64,000 nucleotides of DNA from Albula goreensis (taxonomy: Eukaryota; Chordata; Actinopteri; Albuliformes; Albulidae): contig CM040745.1 of NCBI GenBank assembly GCA_022829145.1, positions 14,743,501-14,807,500 on the forward strand. The letters run 5' to 3'. The notes beneath the pieces were generated by a model. The model worked only from the letters and a program-made list of their open reading frames with translations, ran no database searches and was not told where the DNA came from. Below are positions 1 through 31,337 of this stretch, piece after piece (position 1 is the first letter of the stretch; the number at the start of each line of letters is the position of its first letter). A program made the position numbers and the translations under genes.

Positions 1-3000
1 AAAAATGTGCTTCATTACATTCACTTCATGAACATTTACAAAGAAATTGGCCACATTTGACTTCTGTGCTAATTTGCTACGTTTGTGCCAATCCATTCAA
101 ACTTGACTGTTTACACTGAAAGCAAGTTAATACACTGGAGTATGCAAGTTGCTGGCTAGGAGAAACACTTTAGTCGGTCAAGTTTATGGTATAACACATG
201 CTGCAATATTGGCTTTTTGATTCACATGTATATAACCATTAGGACATACCAAATGAAAAATGAGGGTCCTCACCAACAGTGACCCTCAGTTGCAGATGAG
301 CTTGGTTGTTTTAGTGCTTTCAAATCCTCTCATCTGCAAATTTCTTATCTAATGGCTTGAAGTATGATCCGCATACTTCAAACTCATGTAGAGACGCGTT
401 GAGCAGCTGGTTTTGTGTCTTCTTCACTCCTCACACTTCGGCTGATAAATTAAAATATATTCATGCCATCTATGCATATATGTGATCAATCTATCCATAC
501 AACTCCATATAACTATGACAAACCTCAGACCTGCCACAGATCCATTCCTGCTGACAGCTTGTGTGCACACGAGGTTCAGAAGCTCAGTCTCATACTCATT
601 AGTCACTCTGTTAGCCCTTGTGCTGCAGCAGCTTCTATGAAGGAATGTTTACTTACATGGATAGTTTAAAATCATCAGCAAACAGCCATACCTGAATTAG
701 CAGCTTGCTCAAGTGGTGTAACTCTGGGAATGGCTTGACCTCCTACCATGCAGAGTTCCAGAGTCTGAGATAGGGAGAGCTACAGAGTCTTGAGTCAGTG
801 GTGTGCTGCAACATGTGCTGGGCTGTCTTAAGAACTTGGGGTGGGGCTGTCAGTCTGTCCAACTCCAGGAGCCTGCCACCACACACTGATGATCTGTTTA
901 CTACCACAGACTGCCTTTCCAAAGGTTAGGAGACTGCCTCCACACACTTCCTTTCCTACCAGACTCCAGGAGTTCAAACACAGCTGGTCTGTCCTTACTA
1001 TAGAGACAGCCTCTTCACACCCCAGAAGGTAGCTTCCCCACTAGAAACATCTGTGCAATACTTTGAGAAACCAGTGGATACTTTACCCAAGTTGTCTGAT
1101 ACAGACTATTAGCAGACTTAAACAGCTAGTAAGCAAACAGAGAACATTTTTCTTTGTTTTTAAGGCAAGCAAAATGGTCATTATGTGTCTACTATGCCCT
1201 GTTACTCCTTTACAGTTTCAAATGCAGAGCTCTTTCAATTAGATTACAAGGTCACTTGTAAACAGAAGTACAAAATCGCTTTAAACATTTTTGGCACAGT
1301 TAATAAAATAAAACTTACAAGGAAATATCACACACCAATTATTCTGAATTGAACACGGACTGTGTCAGCTCCACTTTAATGTGCACATTAAAAAAAATGA
1401 CAAACAACAGTATGGGTGGTGGCAAATCTTTCTGGATCTGACAGTGTGCTGAAAGAAGATTTTCAAATGAAAACTGGCAACTAGGCCTGTGATGAGTGCA
1501 GCATAGGGCAACAGAGCCAGAATTATGCCAATGCCTCCAGCACCCCCCTGCCAGCCCCCTGCCCTGGACAGTCATTCCTGGGGTGGGTGTAGCAGGATCA
1601 GCAATGTCTCTGGAGCCCACAGCCTGACATGCTCAATTAATGATAACATCCTCCCCATCTTACAAGTGGAAACACACACAGGATGTACCTCCAGTCCTCA
1701 AAGTTACATTTCAGAACTCAACAGATCTTCTTAGCATGACAGTAGAGGAGGCTAAACGCAAGCTCTGTGCTCTTCTAAAGAAAAAAAACTCAATCTACAC
1801 ATGAAAAAACCAATGGCAGCACAGGAAGGCATGTATGCAGTAATTTGCACTCCCTCCCCCACATATCTCTGAAGATTAACTGTAAATATAACAACAGAGC
1901 CCCTGAGTAGCTGATTAATATTTAATTGTGAGCCGGATCTGCTCAGACACATCTGTAGGGCAGAAAAGAACTGAGCAAAATCCTGGGGAAGAGAATGTGA
2001 CTCAACTCCCAGTGTAATTCTTGAGTCCACATAGAGCTGTTAGTCACAAACATAGGCTATGCCTGACCCACAGGGTTGGACTCCTGCAGGATTTGAAATT
2101 CTCTACTTCTGGTTTATGTGTGGATGTTACATCACATCCAAAACCTCAATGAAAGAAACACAAGCTGAAACAGAACTAACACTAACCATGTAGTGCATAA
2201 CAATAACATCAATAACTACAGCAAAAACAATCCAGGTAGGTAATAACTATGAAAATTGGCATATTCCTTTCAATAGTTAGGCCTATTAGTTTCCAATGGC
2301 AACCTCACACTCTGCACCAGGTAAAAGACTCAAGACCTGTGACAGGTTGGCAACAGCAATGGATGCTGTATACAGAAGCTCAATACCTTCCCTAAGAGCT
2401 GCCTTTTATAGTCTGTCCATGAGTCCTTTTCCCAGTGCCATGAATACCATTGCTCTCTGGAGTCTGGAGGCCATTTTCTCTTATGGATTGGGACCAAAAG
2501 AAACATTAGGCTGACTTACAGTGCACTTTTGGGACTGCTTCCGTTTTAGCCCACGCTACAGTCTCACATAGATATAGAATTAAGCTACCCCACAAACTCC
2601 TTAGCCTTATACCCTCCACTATTTCATTACCAACTGCTCTCCAAATGTCACCCAGAACATTTGGACTATGTATTGACACAAAGGGCAGCACAGCAATTAC
2701 AGCGCACTTCCAGCACCCCTATAGTTTCCTACCACATCTTCATTGCCATACCCAGTCAGAAGAAGAGGCATCTACTACCCTATGCAATCACAGTGCTGCT
2801 CTAGTCCAGAAATACATTGTACACCCCTGTATGGGACCAGTGCCACTCAGGGAGTGGCTGGGAAAAGGCCACACACCAAGTTCAGCACCAGGACAGGAGC
2901 ACTGCAGGATCACAGAGCATCAGGTGTAGATAACAGAGAATGACACACAGCCAGAATGCCTCATCAGCACCTCTTAATAAGGCTACCAGTGCAAGGGGAT

Positions 3001-5106
3001 CCAGGGTTCAAGTTCACCGTCTGGATTCCACTTAAATTACAGACAGTGATTCTTGAATGCACACCAGAGAGGTGCTGATGTGTTAACACACTGGGGATCT
3101 GTGAAAGTTTATGTATAGACCAACTTTTTAAATAAAGGATGGGAAAACAACACTGTTCTCAACTGCACTTGATGTTTTGCAGTTACAGATTTTGAAACAT
3201 ACAAGGAGCTTTTTGAAAATGAATTCCACTGCTTTAAAAAACATAGATTTCCAAATTAGGTTTGCTTTCAGAATTAGGCAGACATATTATCTTCCCAGCA
3301 TGTGTGAAGCACAGCTCTTGTCCAATCACTCAAAGGCTGTCAAACAGGACCTCAACTGGCTATACTCTGTGTGATTAAATTGAAGATGCATACTGAATTC
3401 TCCAACAGTAAACAGGCCTAATATCAATATTTCAACCATGCTCCCTTTCCATCATAGAGATGGAAGCCAGGACAGGAAATGTGCATTATTCTGTGTCTTA
3501 TACAAACTCCCACAGTGTTCACAGCAATGCAAAGGGTAGGTCTGACACCTCAGTGTAAGTGAATGTATTAAACACCAAAGGACAGCTCTGCACTAGTCCC
3601 CATCACCAACAAATGGCGTAAGAGTCACATGCCCTTGATTACAAGCTGCCAGGACCATGACACTCCTGCATAGAGTGGCTGGGGAAAACCTGACTTTCAT
3701 TACGGCAGGCCGAGATGCTGCAGAAAGCCCCTTTACCAACAGAAATTCTAGAACATGTTTTTAACAATCATATGGATCGGTGTAATGTGACAACTCCAAG
3801 CAACACCACACACTGTGGAACATACTGATGTGGAATACCCATATAATCGTAGGAAAAGACTCCAGATAGAATTCATAGTTCACAGAGTGTATCTAACGTT
3901 TAAATGTACTAGCATGGCACTTGGAAAGGATTAAGAAGAAGAAGAAGAAAACTTGTGATTTTTTTCTTGTGATGCTAAACTAACAATCTTTCGCAAGATC
4001 CAACTTATATCACCTACAAGACATATGTTTTTCACATCTTTTGCCGAAAATGGGCTACTGTTTTCCACGACTTCTTTCCACGTTTTTCCACGATGGGCTA
4101 TAGTTTATACACTCGGAACACTTCCTTTTATGTGTTGTGATTCACTCGTTCCTTCACCTATATTTAGAATCTTGCTAAGTGCCAAGAAGTTACAACTTGG
4201 ATTTTAAAATTGCCAGCTACGGCATAATGATCCAAAGATACCACTCTATTTATTGGTCATCTGCTACTCTACGTTTAAAGTTTCTCCAAACTTAAATTTT
4301 GATTCTTGGTATTCCATTGATTGCAATCTAGCTAACTTCGCTGAATGACGTCAACCAGTAGATACATCTACCGACATTCTGCTTAATTTGAATTATATTC
4401 GTGGTCTCCGTATGAGCAGATCGAGGTAGTTATACATTTTAAATGCATTTTCATAAACGGTAAACCAATTGTCAAACACGAATTTTAGAATAACTCAAGA
4501 ACAAAAAACCGTAAGCAAGCGAGTTCAATGCATAGCTGGCAGACCTTTTTTCAAGTATTCGCGATGGGCGCGGTAAAGACGTCCGAGTTCTTTATCATAC
4601 AGAGGAATATTATCATATCCGGGGGCACCAAAATAAATCGTAATAAACATCTAAATACAATAATCAGTCTTCTTATTTCAATGTTTATTACCTACCAGGC
4701 AGACTAGACTATTTCATACACAGTAGCGACAGATCAGCTAGCACATCAATAACGTTCACAAACTTGCTAACGTGTTAGCTGCTAGCAAACGTTAACTTTG
4801 CAAGGCAATCTTGTGAGCTGGCCATGATTAGCTAGGATACTCTAGGTAGCTGCAACTAGCGAATTATTCACGGGACGCTCACAGTCTGATACACTACAGG
4901 AGTATGATTAATCTAGTTAAGTAGCAAGCTTATATTCGCCCGATCAGTTGTGTTTCTGAGTACAGTCCATCCTCTATATCACTAGCCACTCCAGCAAAAA
5001 TCTGTTTCCAACTATGAATGAGGTCGAACACAGTAAAAAGCCGAGGCGTTACTAACGTTAACTGTTAGATAGCTAGCGAAGTATTTTTTTTATAGTTAGC
5101 ACTTAC
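1..5106 (-). other. lims1: lims1 intron 1 (5' part), no exon recognised
   Basis: This stretch lies downstream of the lims1 first-exon donor and should be intron 1, because no LIM-domain exon (paired Cys/His zinc ligands, or the usual N-M-A/S-x-A-L-A continuation) is visible on the minus strand. The open frames here are short, have no recognisable product and lack splice context. The part near 4000-5100 is richer in CpG and in GCTAGC/GTTAAC-type short palindromes than the distal part, as is common beside fish promoters. The next coding exon would lie beyond position 1. Confidence 0.6.
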
Positions 5107-5135
5107 CTGCCGGTCATTTCTGCTACCCCCAGCAT
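5107..5135 (-). CDS. lims1: lims1 (PINCH-1) first coding exon, partial gene
   Basis: Read on the minus strand, an ATG at 5135-5133 opens the peptide MLGVAEMTG plus two bases (AG) before a strong donor, GTAAGT, at 5106. This closely resembles the N-terminus of a human LIMS1 isoform (MLGVAAGMTHS-N-M) and the MTGS-N-M start of LIMS2. The AG would complete a Ser or Arg codon in the next exon. PINCH proteins are five-LIM-domain adaptors at focal adhesions that bind integrin-linked kinase through LIM1 and Rsu1 through LIM5. The assignment rests on this nine-residue match plus synteny: LIMS1 follows GCC2 on the same strand in human. Two in-frame AUGs, codons 1 and 7, could both be used. All LIM domains lie outside the window. 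Confidence 0.82.
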
Positions 5136-5330
5136 CCCCTTTTAGACCACAATTTCGGGAACTTTTTGTGTATTGACAGTCTTTCTGCGAGGAAAAATGT
5201 TCCCGAGAAGTAATGGCGAAGTTGCCCGCTTCGCCTCCCTACCTCTAGTCGCTAGCAAGCTAAGTTTGTTAGCTAGTATATTGGCTGCCGCAAGAGGCCC
5301 GGAGACACCCTAGTTCAGACACTCTAAATC
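5136..5330 (-). promoter_or_regulatory. lims1: lims1 5' UTR and proximal promoter (inferred)
   Basis: The roughly 200 bp upstream of the lims1 start (increasing coordinates) contain about ten CpGs, clearly more than the flanking intron and spacer, and no obvious TATA box. This suits a CpG-type housekeeping promoter. The transcription start cannot be placed from sequence alone. Confidence 0.5.
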
Positions 5331-7766
5331 AGGGAGCGTAAACTAAACTCATGTCGTCATCCGAAAGCTGATAGTCATGTTAAATCGATAGCTAGCCTGC
5401 AAGCTATAGACACAGTAAACTAGCCTATACAGGCTCGTATAAAACAGATAGCATCATACAATATTTTGTCTGAGTGTTTTTAATTTTTATTTGCATTTGT
5501 AATAGTGGTTTGTCATTATACATGAAGGTTTAGAACATTTAAATAAGTACAGAAAATTTGCCAGGAAGAAAAAACAGACTTTCAGAGCGGAACACTTAAT
5601 CGTGCTATACAAAGACCTGGTCCATGCTTTAGAATTTAGAGTTTTAATTGTTTTGTTTTGGTCAAGCAGCACATTGTTTCATAATACTGACGATATTAGT
5701 GATGAGTTTAATAATTTTCATCTTTCTCTCAAAGACCTCTACATTTTGCACACGTGGCCAATTGGAAAGTCGTTTAATTTATAAACATAGGAATCAAATG
5801 TATAGCTATTTCACACTGAAAAAGTAACTACTTCAACCTATTCCCCTGGCTACCAAACACACGAATACTCCCAAGGCTGGGCTTTGCTTCCTTTTCCTTA
5901 TAAGGAAAGCTATGTAATTCCTTGGAATTCTGTCACATGCTGGGGTGGAAGAGCACATAGTAGCGTATCCCATAAGCGTGATGTTGACATTACTTGGTGT
6001 GGATTGAAAGTGCATTCGATGCTAATTAATGTTATCACGGTACTTGTGTACAACTATTATAAGCTATGGTAAAATATGGAATACATAATTAACAATGGTA
6101 TGCAAGTAAAACTCATACAAAATAAAATTTAAGTTGTAAGATAATGTCATAAATCCGCGAGGGAAAGTTGCTGTATTAGGTGAACCATCGATTGTCTTGA
6201 ATTTTGGATACACATGGTTCTCTCAGGCCTAAACATTTTGTCAGTGGACAGTGCTAACATATGATACAAGGCTTCTATCAAAACGTTCGTCAGCAGGTTG
6301 CTGCTAAATGTACCCAAGATTTCAAGCCAACTAGCCATCTGGAGAATAATAGAGAAAATGTATGCTGAACAAAGCAAGTGTAAATGAATATATACCGGTC
6401 ATATTTTTTTACAATGACATTAATATAAGACAGCAATAATCTTTTCCAAGACAAATAGGTTTAAAAATGAGAGCTCAGGGAATGAATGGTTTAAAAATGG
6501 TGATGAGTTAAAATGCTCATAAACTATGGACATAATTTATGACAGGGGTAGTCCTGAACAGCTTAAGGGTTTATAGGTTTTTTTTATTCTTCAGCACTAA
6601 TTTTACCAATTATCACAGCTCATTACACAGTTGACTCACTCATGTCAGGTCTGAATTGTTCACTGATAAGATACAGTGAATACAAATCCAGCTCAACCTG
6701 GTAAATGACATTGCCCAACTGACACTTCAAGCTGTATGGGGGCATGTACCATATCAGAACCAGAACCAGACCTAAGATATAGATTCTATCAACAGCATGA
6801 TAAATCAAGCATTCTTGCTGTGTGGAAAGCTTTCAATGCTCTACATAAAGATTTGCTGTCAATATCCTGTTGTTTTGAAAGCAACCCTTTCATCACTTCT
6901 ACAATACATGACACCTTTCATATTCATCTCATATAATAATGTGTAATAATTAAAAATAAACTGTACCAGAATATTCACATCTGTCTAGCAGTCAACCACA
7001 TATGTAAAATCTAATGGTACATGTATAAACAATAACATTCTAATACTATAAAAGCCCTTCTCTCTCATACCAGTAGTACTGCTGGCTCTGTGGCTTCACT
7101 GGGGAAACTATGGTGACTCTGAACTGCCAAACGCGAAAACAAAAGAAAAACTTTATTTTTGCATTCTGTGCTTCAGACCCATTGTAGGAAATATGACTAA
7201 GGTTAAAAATCATGATTAGTGAAATAAATGCACTGCACAGTATTTTAATCAGCTTGTTTATTTTGTCATTCACAGTTAACTTATTTGCTAGTAATTATAG
7301 TTAAGGATTGCACTTTACCTCTTTCAACATGTTATTTTTCCTGTCAACAAAACTTATCAACAAAGCTCAGATTTCAAGCCACTGATTTTCTACAGATTCT
7401 GTTTTACCAGGACAATCTCAAAACCCCTTAATCACTGAACATATTAGAAAACTGAACACAAAGAAATACAAAAAGGCAGATAAAACAAAAATAATTCTCA
7501 CCATGAGTAAAACTGAAAATAAAATGACTTTTTTTTGTCAATTAAGCATCCCAACAATGAACACATGATTAAACCAAAATAAAAAAAAAAAAAAATGAAA
7601 TATACATTCAACTTCTCCCAGTCTAACTTCACAATCGGAGTCCTTTGCCACTAATATGCACCTATTACTTGAAGCTGCCTTGGTTATGTAGCTCATCATT
7701 TTAAACGTAGGGGTATTTGGTTTGTGTAAGGGTTTCATCCATCTGTTACTTAAAATCAAAATGTTG

Positions 7767-7772
7767 TTTATT
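7767..7772 (-). terminator. gcc2: candidate gcc2 polyadenylation signal
   Basis: The first AATAAA on the minus strand after the gcc2 stop codon lies here, implying a 3' UTR of about 0.86 kb. Further AATAAA hexamers occur at 7257-7262 and 7152-7157, so a longer or alternative 3' end is possible. The assignment rests on the hexamer alone. Confidence 0.3.
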
Positions 7773-7983
7773 ATTGTCCTCAGAATTTCAGAAGACCCAT
7801 GGACATTTTTACATTTGGAAGTAAATTAATGTTTAAGACAGATGCGTGACACTGTAGAAGAACATAGTATAGGAGGTGGATCATGCCAGCAGACCTGGAC
7901 TGCTGTCCTCCTCTTTTTATGGGGTTAATAAAGTAATCAGTGTATTCATATAATATAGGCCACTGCTAAAATGCTATAGGTCC

Positions 7984-8013
7984 TCATATACTAATATGTC
8001 ATATACTAATATG
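7984..8013. repeat. 15-bp tandem duplication
   Basis: The 15-mer TCATATACTAATATG occurs twice in direct succession (7984-7998 and 7999-8013), inside the likely gcc2 3' UTR or just beyond it. A recent local duplication is the simplest explanation. Confidence 0.85.
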
Positions 8014-8627
8014 TCCCTTAAATCAGTTGACTTAACAGTATTTTCAGATGTCTAGGCCTGGGGTGAAAGACTATACCTCTGTGACTTCATCTATGGGTGC
8101 TAAGAGAGACCTCTGACATCAGATATGTGTAAGCAGTGGCTCAGGGTAAAGCAGGCCTTACCACTTCAACACAAACCTTAATTATGCTGTGGTAAAAAAG
8201 CACTTTTAACCACGTCTGTGAATCATCAGTCAAGTCTACAGTAAGATGCACTTGGAAAACATGAGATATATGTTGCGTGTATGCTCACAAAGTTGTCACA
8301 TTCTATGCACAGTTGAACACAGAATTTTCTGAAACATGGAGCAAACAGAACTTCTAGAAATAACAGTGATTAAAACAGTGCAGCAAATGGCCTTAAGTAA
8401 AGGCCAAGATTCAGTAACTGACCAAAAGTCATGGAAGCAAATGCACGTATGCAAATGTTAAAGTATATAAAAGCCTCTAAAAAAATTTTGGTTTATCAAA
8501 AATATAGATCTGGGGAGAATTAAAGGCATGACAAGTGAGGTTGATGTGCTGAAGAAGCAGAAGTGAGGCTCAAGGAGGTGTGCTGTTAGTGACCATGTGT
8601 GAACCCGGACAGGTCTGGTTCTACTGG

Positions 8628-27151
<18,524 letters not shown>

Positions 27152-27402
27152 CTTGATCAATATCGTGTAGTTCACAGTTTAATCGGTTACCAAACCGATA
27201 GCATGTGCACCTTGATATAAAACAATCGGATTTCGATTCGTTTAAAGAACTCTGCTAGCTGGCAAGCAATCTAGCAATTCAAATACTTCTCATCTTTAAA
27301 TGCATCACTAGTTGCTCTTATTTGCTTCCGCCTTCGTATGCTGTGACAATTTTAACGTCATCACACGTATCTTATACAGGAAGTAGCTGTTACCATAGAG
27401 AC
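27152..27402 (-). promoter_or_regulatory. gcc2: gcc2 5' UTR and promoter
   Basis: Upstream of the start codon lie a CRE-like TAACGTCA (27353-27360), an ETS site ACAGGAAGT (27376-27384), a GCTTCCGCC (minus GGCGGAAGC) near 27326, and an RFX/X-box-like GTTACCATAGAGAC (27389-27402). There is no TATA box. CRE plus ETS near the start is typical of housekeeping promoters. The motifs are seen directly; their use is inferred. Confidence 0.5.
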
Positions 27403-30400
27403 CTGTACTGTAAGGAAATATGAAACCAAACACCTTTAACTGCAGCTATATTCATCATAAATGAGCAGTAATTTCTAACGTAAATAGGATGCAATATTTG
27501 CAATGAAATGTTATTGATAATGAAAGAAATAAGCTGCATATGTATGTGTTTCCAATAAGCAGGGTGTTTACTAGGTAAAAATTACTGGGTAGGTGTTTTG
27601 CTATGGAGATATTTATAATGTGTAATATTCACAAGAGTAGATATTTAGTTTTGTACTTTTAAGAAAATATATCTGGTTTTTAGATAATAGTTGCATTGCC
27701 TTTGCAGGTGTAAATGGCCAATTTAATCACAAATCACACAAGAGATTAATTTACATGTTATGCTTCTTGTCATAATAAGCTTGTATTTATATAACATTAT
27801 CAGCGGTTTGCAGAATTACTAACCTTCAGTGTTCCCGTTCAGTTTGAATATAATCTCTCTGACTTGACAATGCAGTGAAAGATTCAAAATGTACAATATA
27901 ATGTAAAGAAAAATGGTTAATTACCTACGAAAAATACATTTTCCTGCATGTCAGTCTCAAAAAATTTAATTAGTCATCAGCAAGGTCCAGCTCTGCAGTA
28001 CTATAAGAGGAAATTGCAACTCTATCCAATTTTTTAACACATAAAATGAACACATTTTAGTTCAGTGATTTAATGTAGACTTTACATTTTAAAATGAAAT
28101 ACTCCTTTAGAATCTACTTGAATCTGCCTGATTCAATCTACTTGAAACTACTTAAGAACAGAGCAATATTAGTGTGAATACTTTACAGTGCATAAGGGTA
28201 CAGACAGAATTTTACATTTTAATTGACTCACTTTGCTACAGGCAATCTCTGTACAGGTTCTGGCAGCTTCATTTGTTATCACTATCAAAAGCTGATAAAT
28301 GTCCTACACTTGGAACCTTGACTAAGATTGTCTGCAGTGATGCATTACTGAAACCAAATCAGCATGTCAATGCCTGTCAAGAATGCGTGCTTGTAAGTAG
28401 ACATGCATTGAAATATTTGTCTTTACTAAATGTGAAAACAAAGATAAAAATGCTCACAATTATTATCAATTATTTTTGTAAAGAACATTTCATTTGCATT
28501 TTAAACTCAGAAATAGTCTGTTAAACAAATGATGCCTGGAGAATGAAATGTGCTCAAACATAAATGATTACTGTGTAGAGTGGGAGATGGACCGTTCATG
28601 ATTTTTTCCTCAGGCAAGAGAGATTTAATGCCTAGGTACTTTGAGTGAATGCATGAGTGGGTAAGTGACAGTACTTTATTAGGTCCCGTCACTTTTTCAA
28701 ATCTACTACAGTGCTTTTCTTGAGAGTTAACACGATCAGTCGGCTGGTTCAGTCATTTCAGCAGGAAGGAATGTGGAAGCAGCAATCACGCAAAAGAAAA
28801 GGTCATAAACTGAGGGAAGAAAATTCACAAATTCATCTTTAACACAGAGTCTGAATATATAAACTATTGCATGGACCTGTAAACAGAAGTTGCAGAGTAT
28901 GAAGTCAAATGTGAAGAAACAGATCAAAGACCCCTGCAGAGCCCTCAGGGCCTCTTAATAAGGTTTCACAAATAATTTCCATTAGCCATAGAGACAGCAT
29001 GGAATATAGGATCCTTTAGAAGATTCAATATCATTAAGAATTAATCTATATATTTATTTAATGTCAGACTGATAAGGAACTGTATATTAATTAATTTTCA
29101 TTAGCTTTTGTTATAAAAGGGTTATAGAAAAATTATAGTACTAAATGTATTATTGTGTGTTATGCCTTCTTGTAGATAACACTGAAATATTAAGAAAACT
29201 CTGAATTACAATTGTTTGAAGGGATAAAATCTGTCGTAAATTTGTAAGCAGGGCCCTATGAATTTAAAATGTTTTGCTCACATCCCCCATTCAAGGGGTA
29301 ATTTAATGTTCACTAGGGTTTGTTGAGCAAAGATTTACCAATGAGTGTAAGGATCACATTCACAATGAAATAAATTCCATCTTGTACTTGGGTGAAGCCT
29401 TACTATTGATACTCTGAAGTTTAATATTGAGAAAGAATCACTATAATTTTATATATCCATAAGTTAGCAATTTCAATGAACTGAATTTGTTTTATAACAG
29501 CACTGACACCTTTACATAGATTACCATAATTTTTCTAACAGTTCCCGATTAATTACTTATCTCTAGGTATTTGTTTACTCATGTACTTTTGTCTACTCTG
29601 AACTGTCAATATTAAATGAATGTTCATGTACAATAACTGAAAGTTTTAATGTAGCCTCCTTTAATTCATTGAAGTGGACAATATATTATTGAGCATCCTT
29701 GTGCTTTGCCAATACCAGAAAAGAATATTCCACTTTGACACTGTATTTATTGTTTCCAGGAAGAAGGGTAGGGGGAGTAAAACACAAGATTAAATGCTGT
29801 CAGAAACTGACAGAGTTAAAGGTTTGCCAAGAGAAAGGTCAATACATCAACTCCACTTGTCTCACTGGAAGATCTTGTCAGCACACATGGAAAAAACCTT
29901 TGCTTTTTATCTTGTCTGATGGCTTCTTGATGTTGTATCACAGACACTTAAGATGTGAGAGTGTACCACTCGCTGATAAGGATAACAAAATAGTTGCTTG
30001 CTTAGGGATGCAGCCTTGTTTCAAATATATTTGCTTTGGCAGTTTTATATAAGTGGTCAGCTACTAGAGCAAGGTATTATATCTTGAACCATTTCACCTA
30101 TCCTGTTTTTCCAGATACAGTATTTTTTTTCAGATATCAGATAAATCTGGGAAAATTCAGAGTGAAAGTGACGAAAAAGGATGTTCAGATGTATTCTCTT
30201 ATTACCTGTCTGTTAACTGCTGGTATTACAGTGGCAATAAACTATTGCTTTCACTTTGGTGCTTTAAGAGTTAGTTTGTTGGTTTAAGACTAAATCTAAC
30301 CTCAATGCTCTTTGTCAATAACTAGAACACCAAAGGCTTTATCGTACAGTATGACAAAACATTACTGTAGAGTTTTACAGGGATCTCACTCTGTGCCGCT

Positions 30401-31321
30401 GTCAATCCTGCACCTTTGGGTTGTCATTCACCCAAAGATGGGGTTTGTCAACATCATTCTTGCTACCACATGACAATTGCATACTCAATAAAATAAACAT
30501 TAAGGTCATGGGGGTTGACCTGGTTGAACTGCTGTGGTTGCAATGTAATTTCAACATCTTAATTCCTTACATGAACATGTAAAGTTATTTTAACCATTTT
30601 TCACAAGTCGTAGACTCAGAAATATATTTTGGCAGGAGAAGGGTAGGTTTATTTTGTTTTACTTCAGTCATTCAATCCAAATAATGTGTCAGCTGGATCC
30701 CCACTGTTTACCAGTTTCCATCAGTGAAGTACACTAATTATTCTAATTGGTACTGTTATAGTTCTATTGTAATATATGCAATCTGTCAAGGAATATAATC
30801 AGAGGTGTTACATCTATATAAAATTTTAAAACATAAACATAAAATAAATGTTTTAATGTTTAAACGTATGTCTGCGTTTCCTGCACACATGAAAAAGCAC
30901 CTTGTGATTAGATTGTCTGTGCCTGATATGTGCAAGCAAATGAAAAGCAATAGAAAGCAGCAAACATGAGCCCAGAATCAAAGTTTTGCTGAGCCATTTG
31001 GGTATTCTCCTTGCATAGGGCTTTATCTGTTGAATATTGAGTGTGTCTGTTTTGACATCAGACGGAGGAGGACCTGACAGATCCTCCTTAGCGGCCCGCT
31101 CTTATTTTGACATGCCTGAGTTGTGCAGTCTTGCTTGACTGCTTGGATCCAGCTGGGGTGCTGGGACAGAAGCAGGGGTTCATCTGAGGAGTCAACTGCT
31201 GCCATAACCTGCACACCCAGGTCAAACGCACCCATCCATCAGGGGGGGTGCTATCTGCAGCCTCTCACAGAGCTCTGCTTATTCTCGTCCCCCACCCCCC
31301 TCCAACACACCTCCACCCTGG

Positions 31322-31337
31322 CCCACCCACCCCACCC
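31322..31337 (-). other. short-loop G-quadruplex motif
   Basis: The minus strand reads GGGTGGGGTGGGTGGG: four G-runs separated by single T loops, the class of motif that folds into very stable parallel quadruplexes. It sits in a C-rich plus-strand stretch (31288-31338). Confidence 0.8.

Larger units (their letters stand above)
5331..8627. other. gcc2-lims1 spacer including gcc2 3' UTR
   Basis: About 3.3 kb of AT-rich sequence separates the gcc2 stop codon from the lims1 promoter region. No coding exon was recognised. It includes the gcc2 3' UTR of unknown length, a poly(A) run near 7577-7596, and a 15-bp tandem duplication at 7984-8013. Head-to-tail spacing this short means gcc2 transcription ends close to the lims1 promoter. 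Confidence 0.6.

Noticed and set aside
2881-2900. RE1/NRSF-like site TTCAGCACC-A-GGACAGGAGC in lims1 intron 1
   Set aside because: Both half-sites match, but the spacer is 1 base where the canonical site has 2, a spacing not known to bind REST well. Recorded for completeness.
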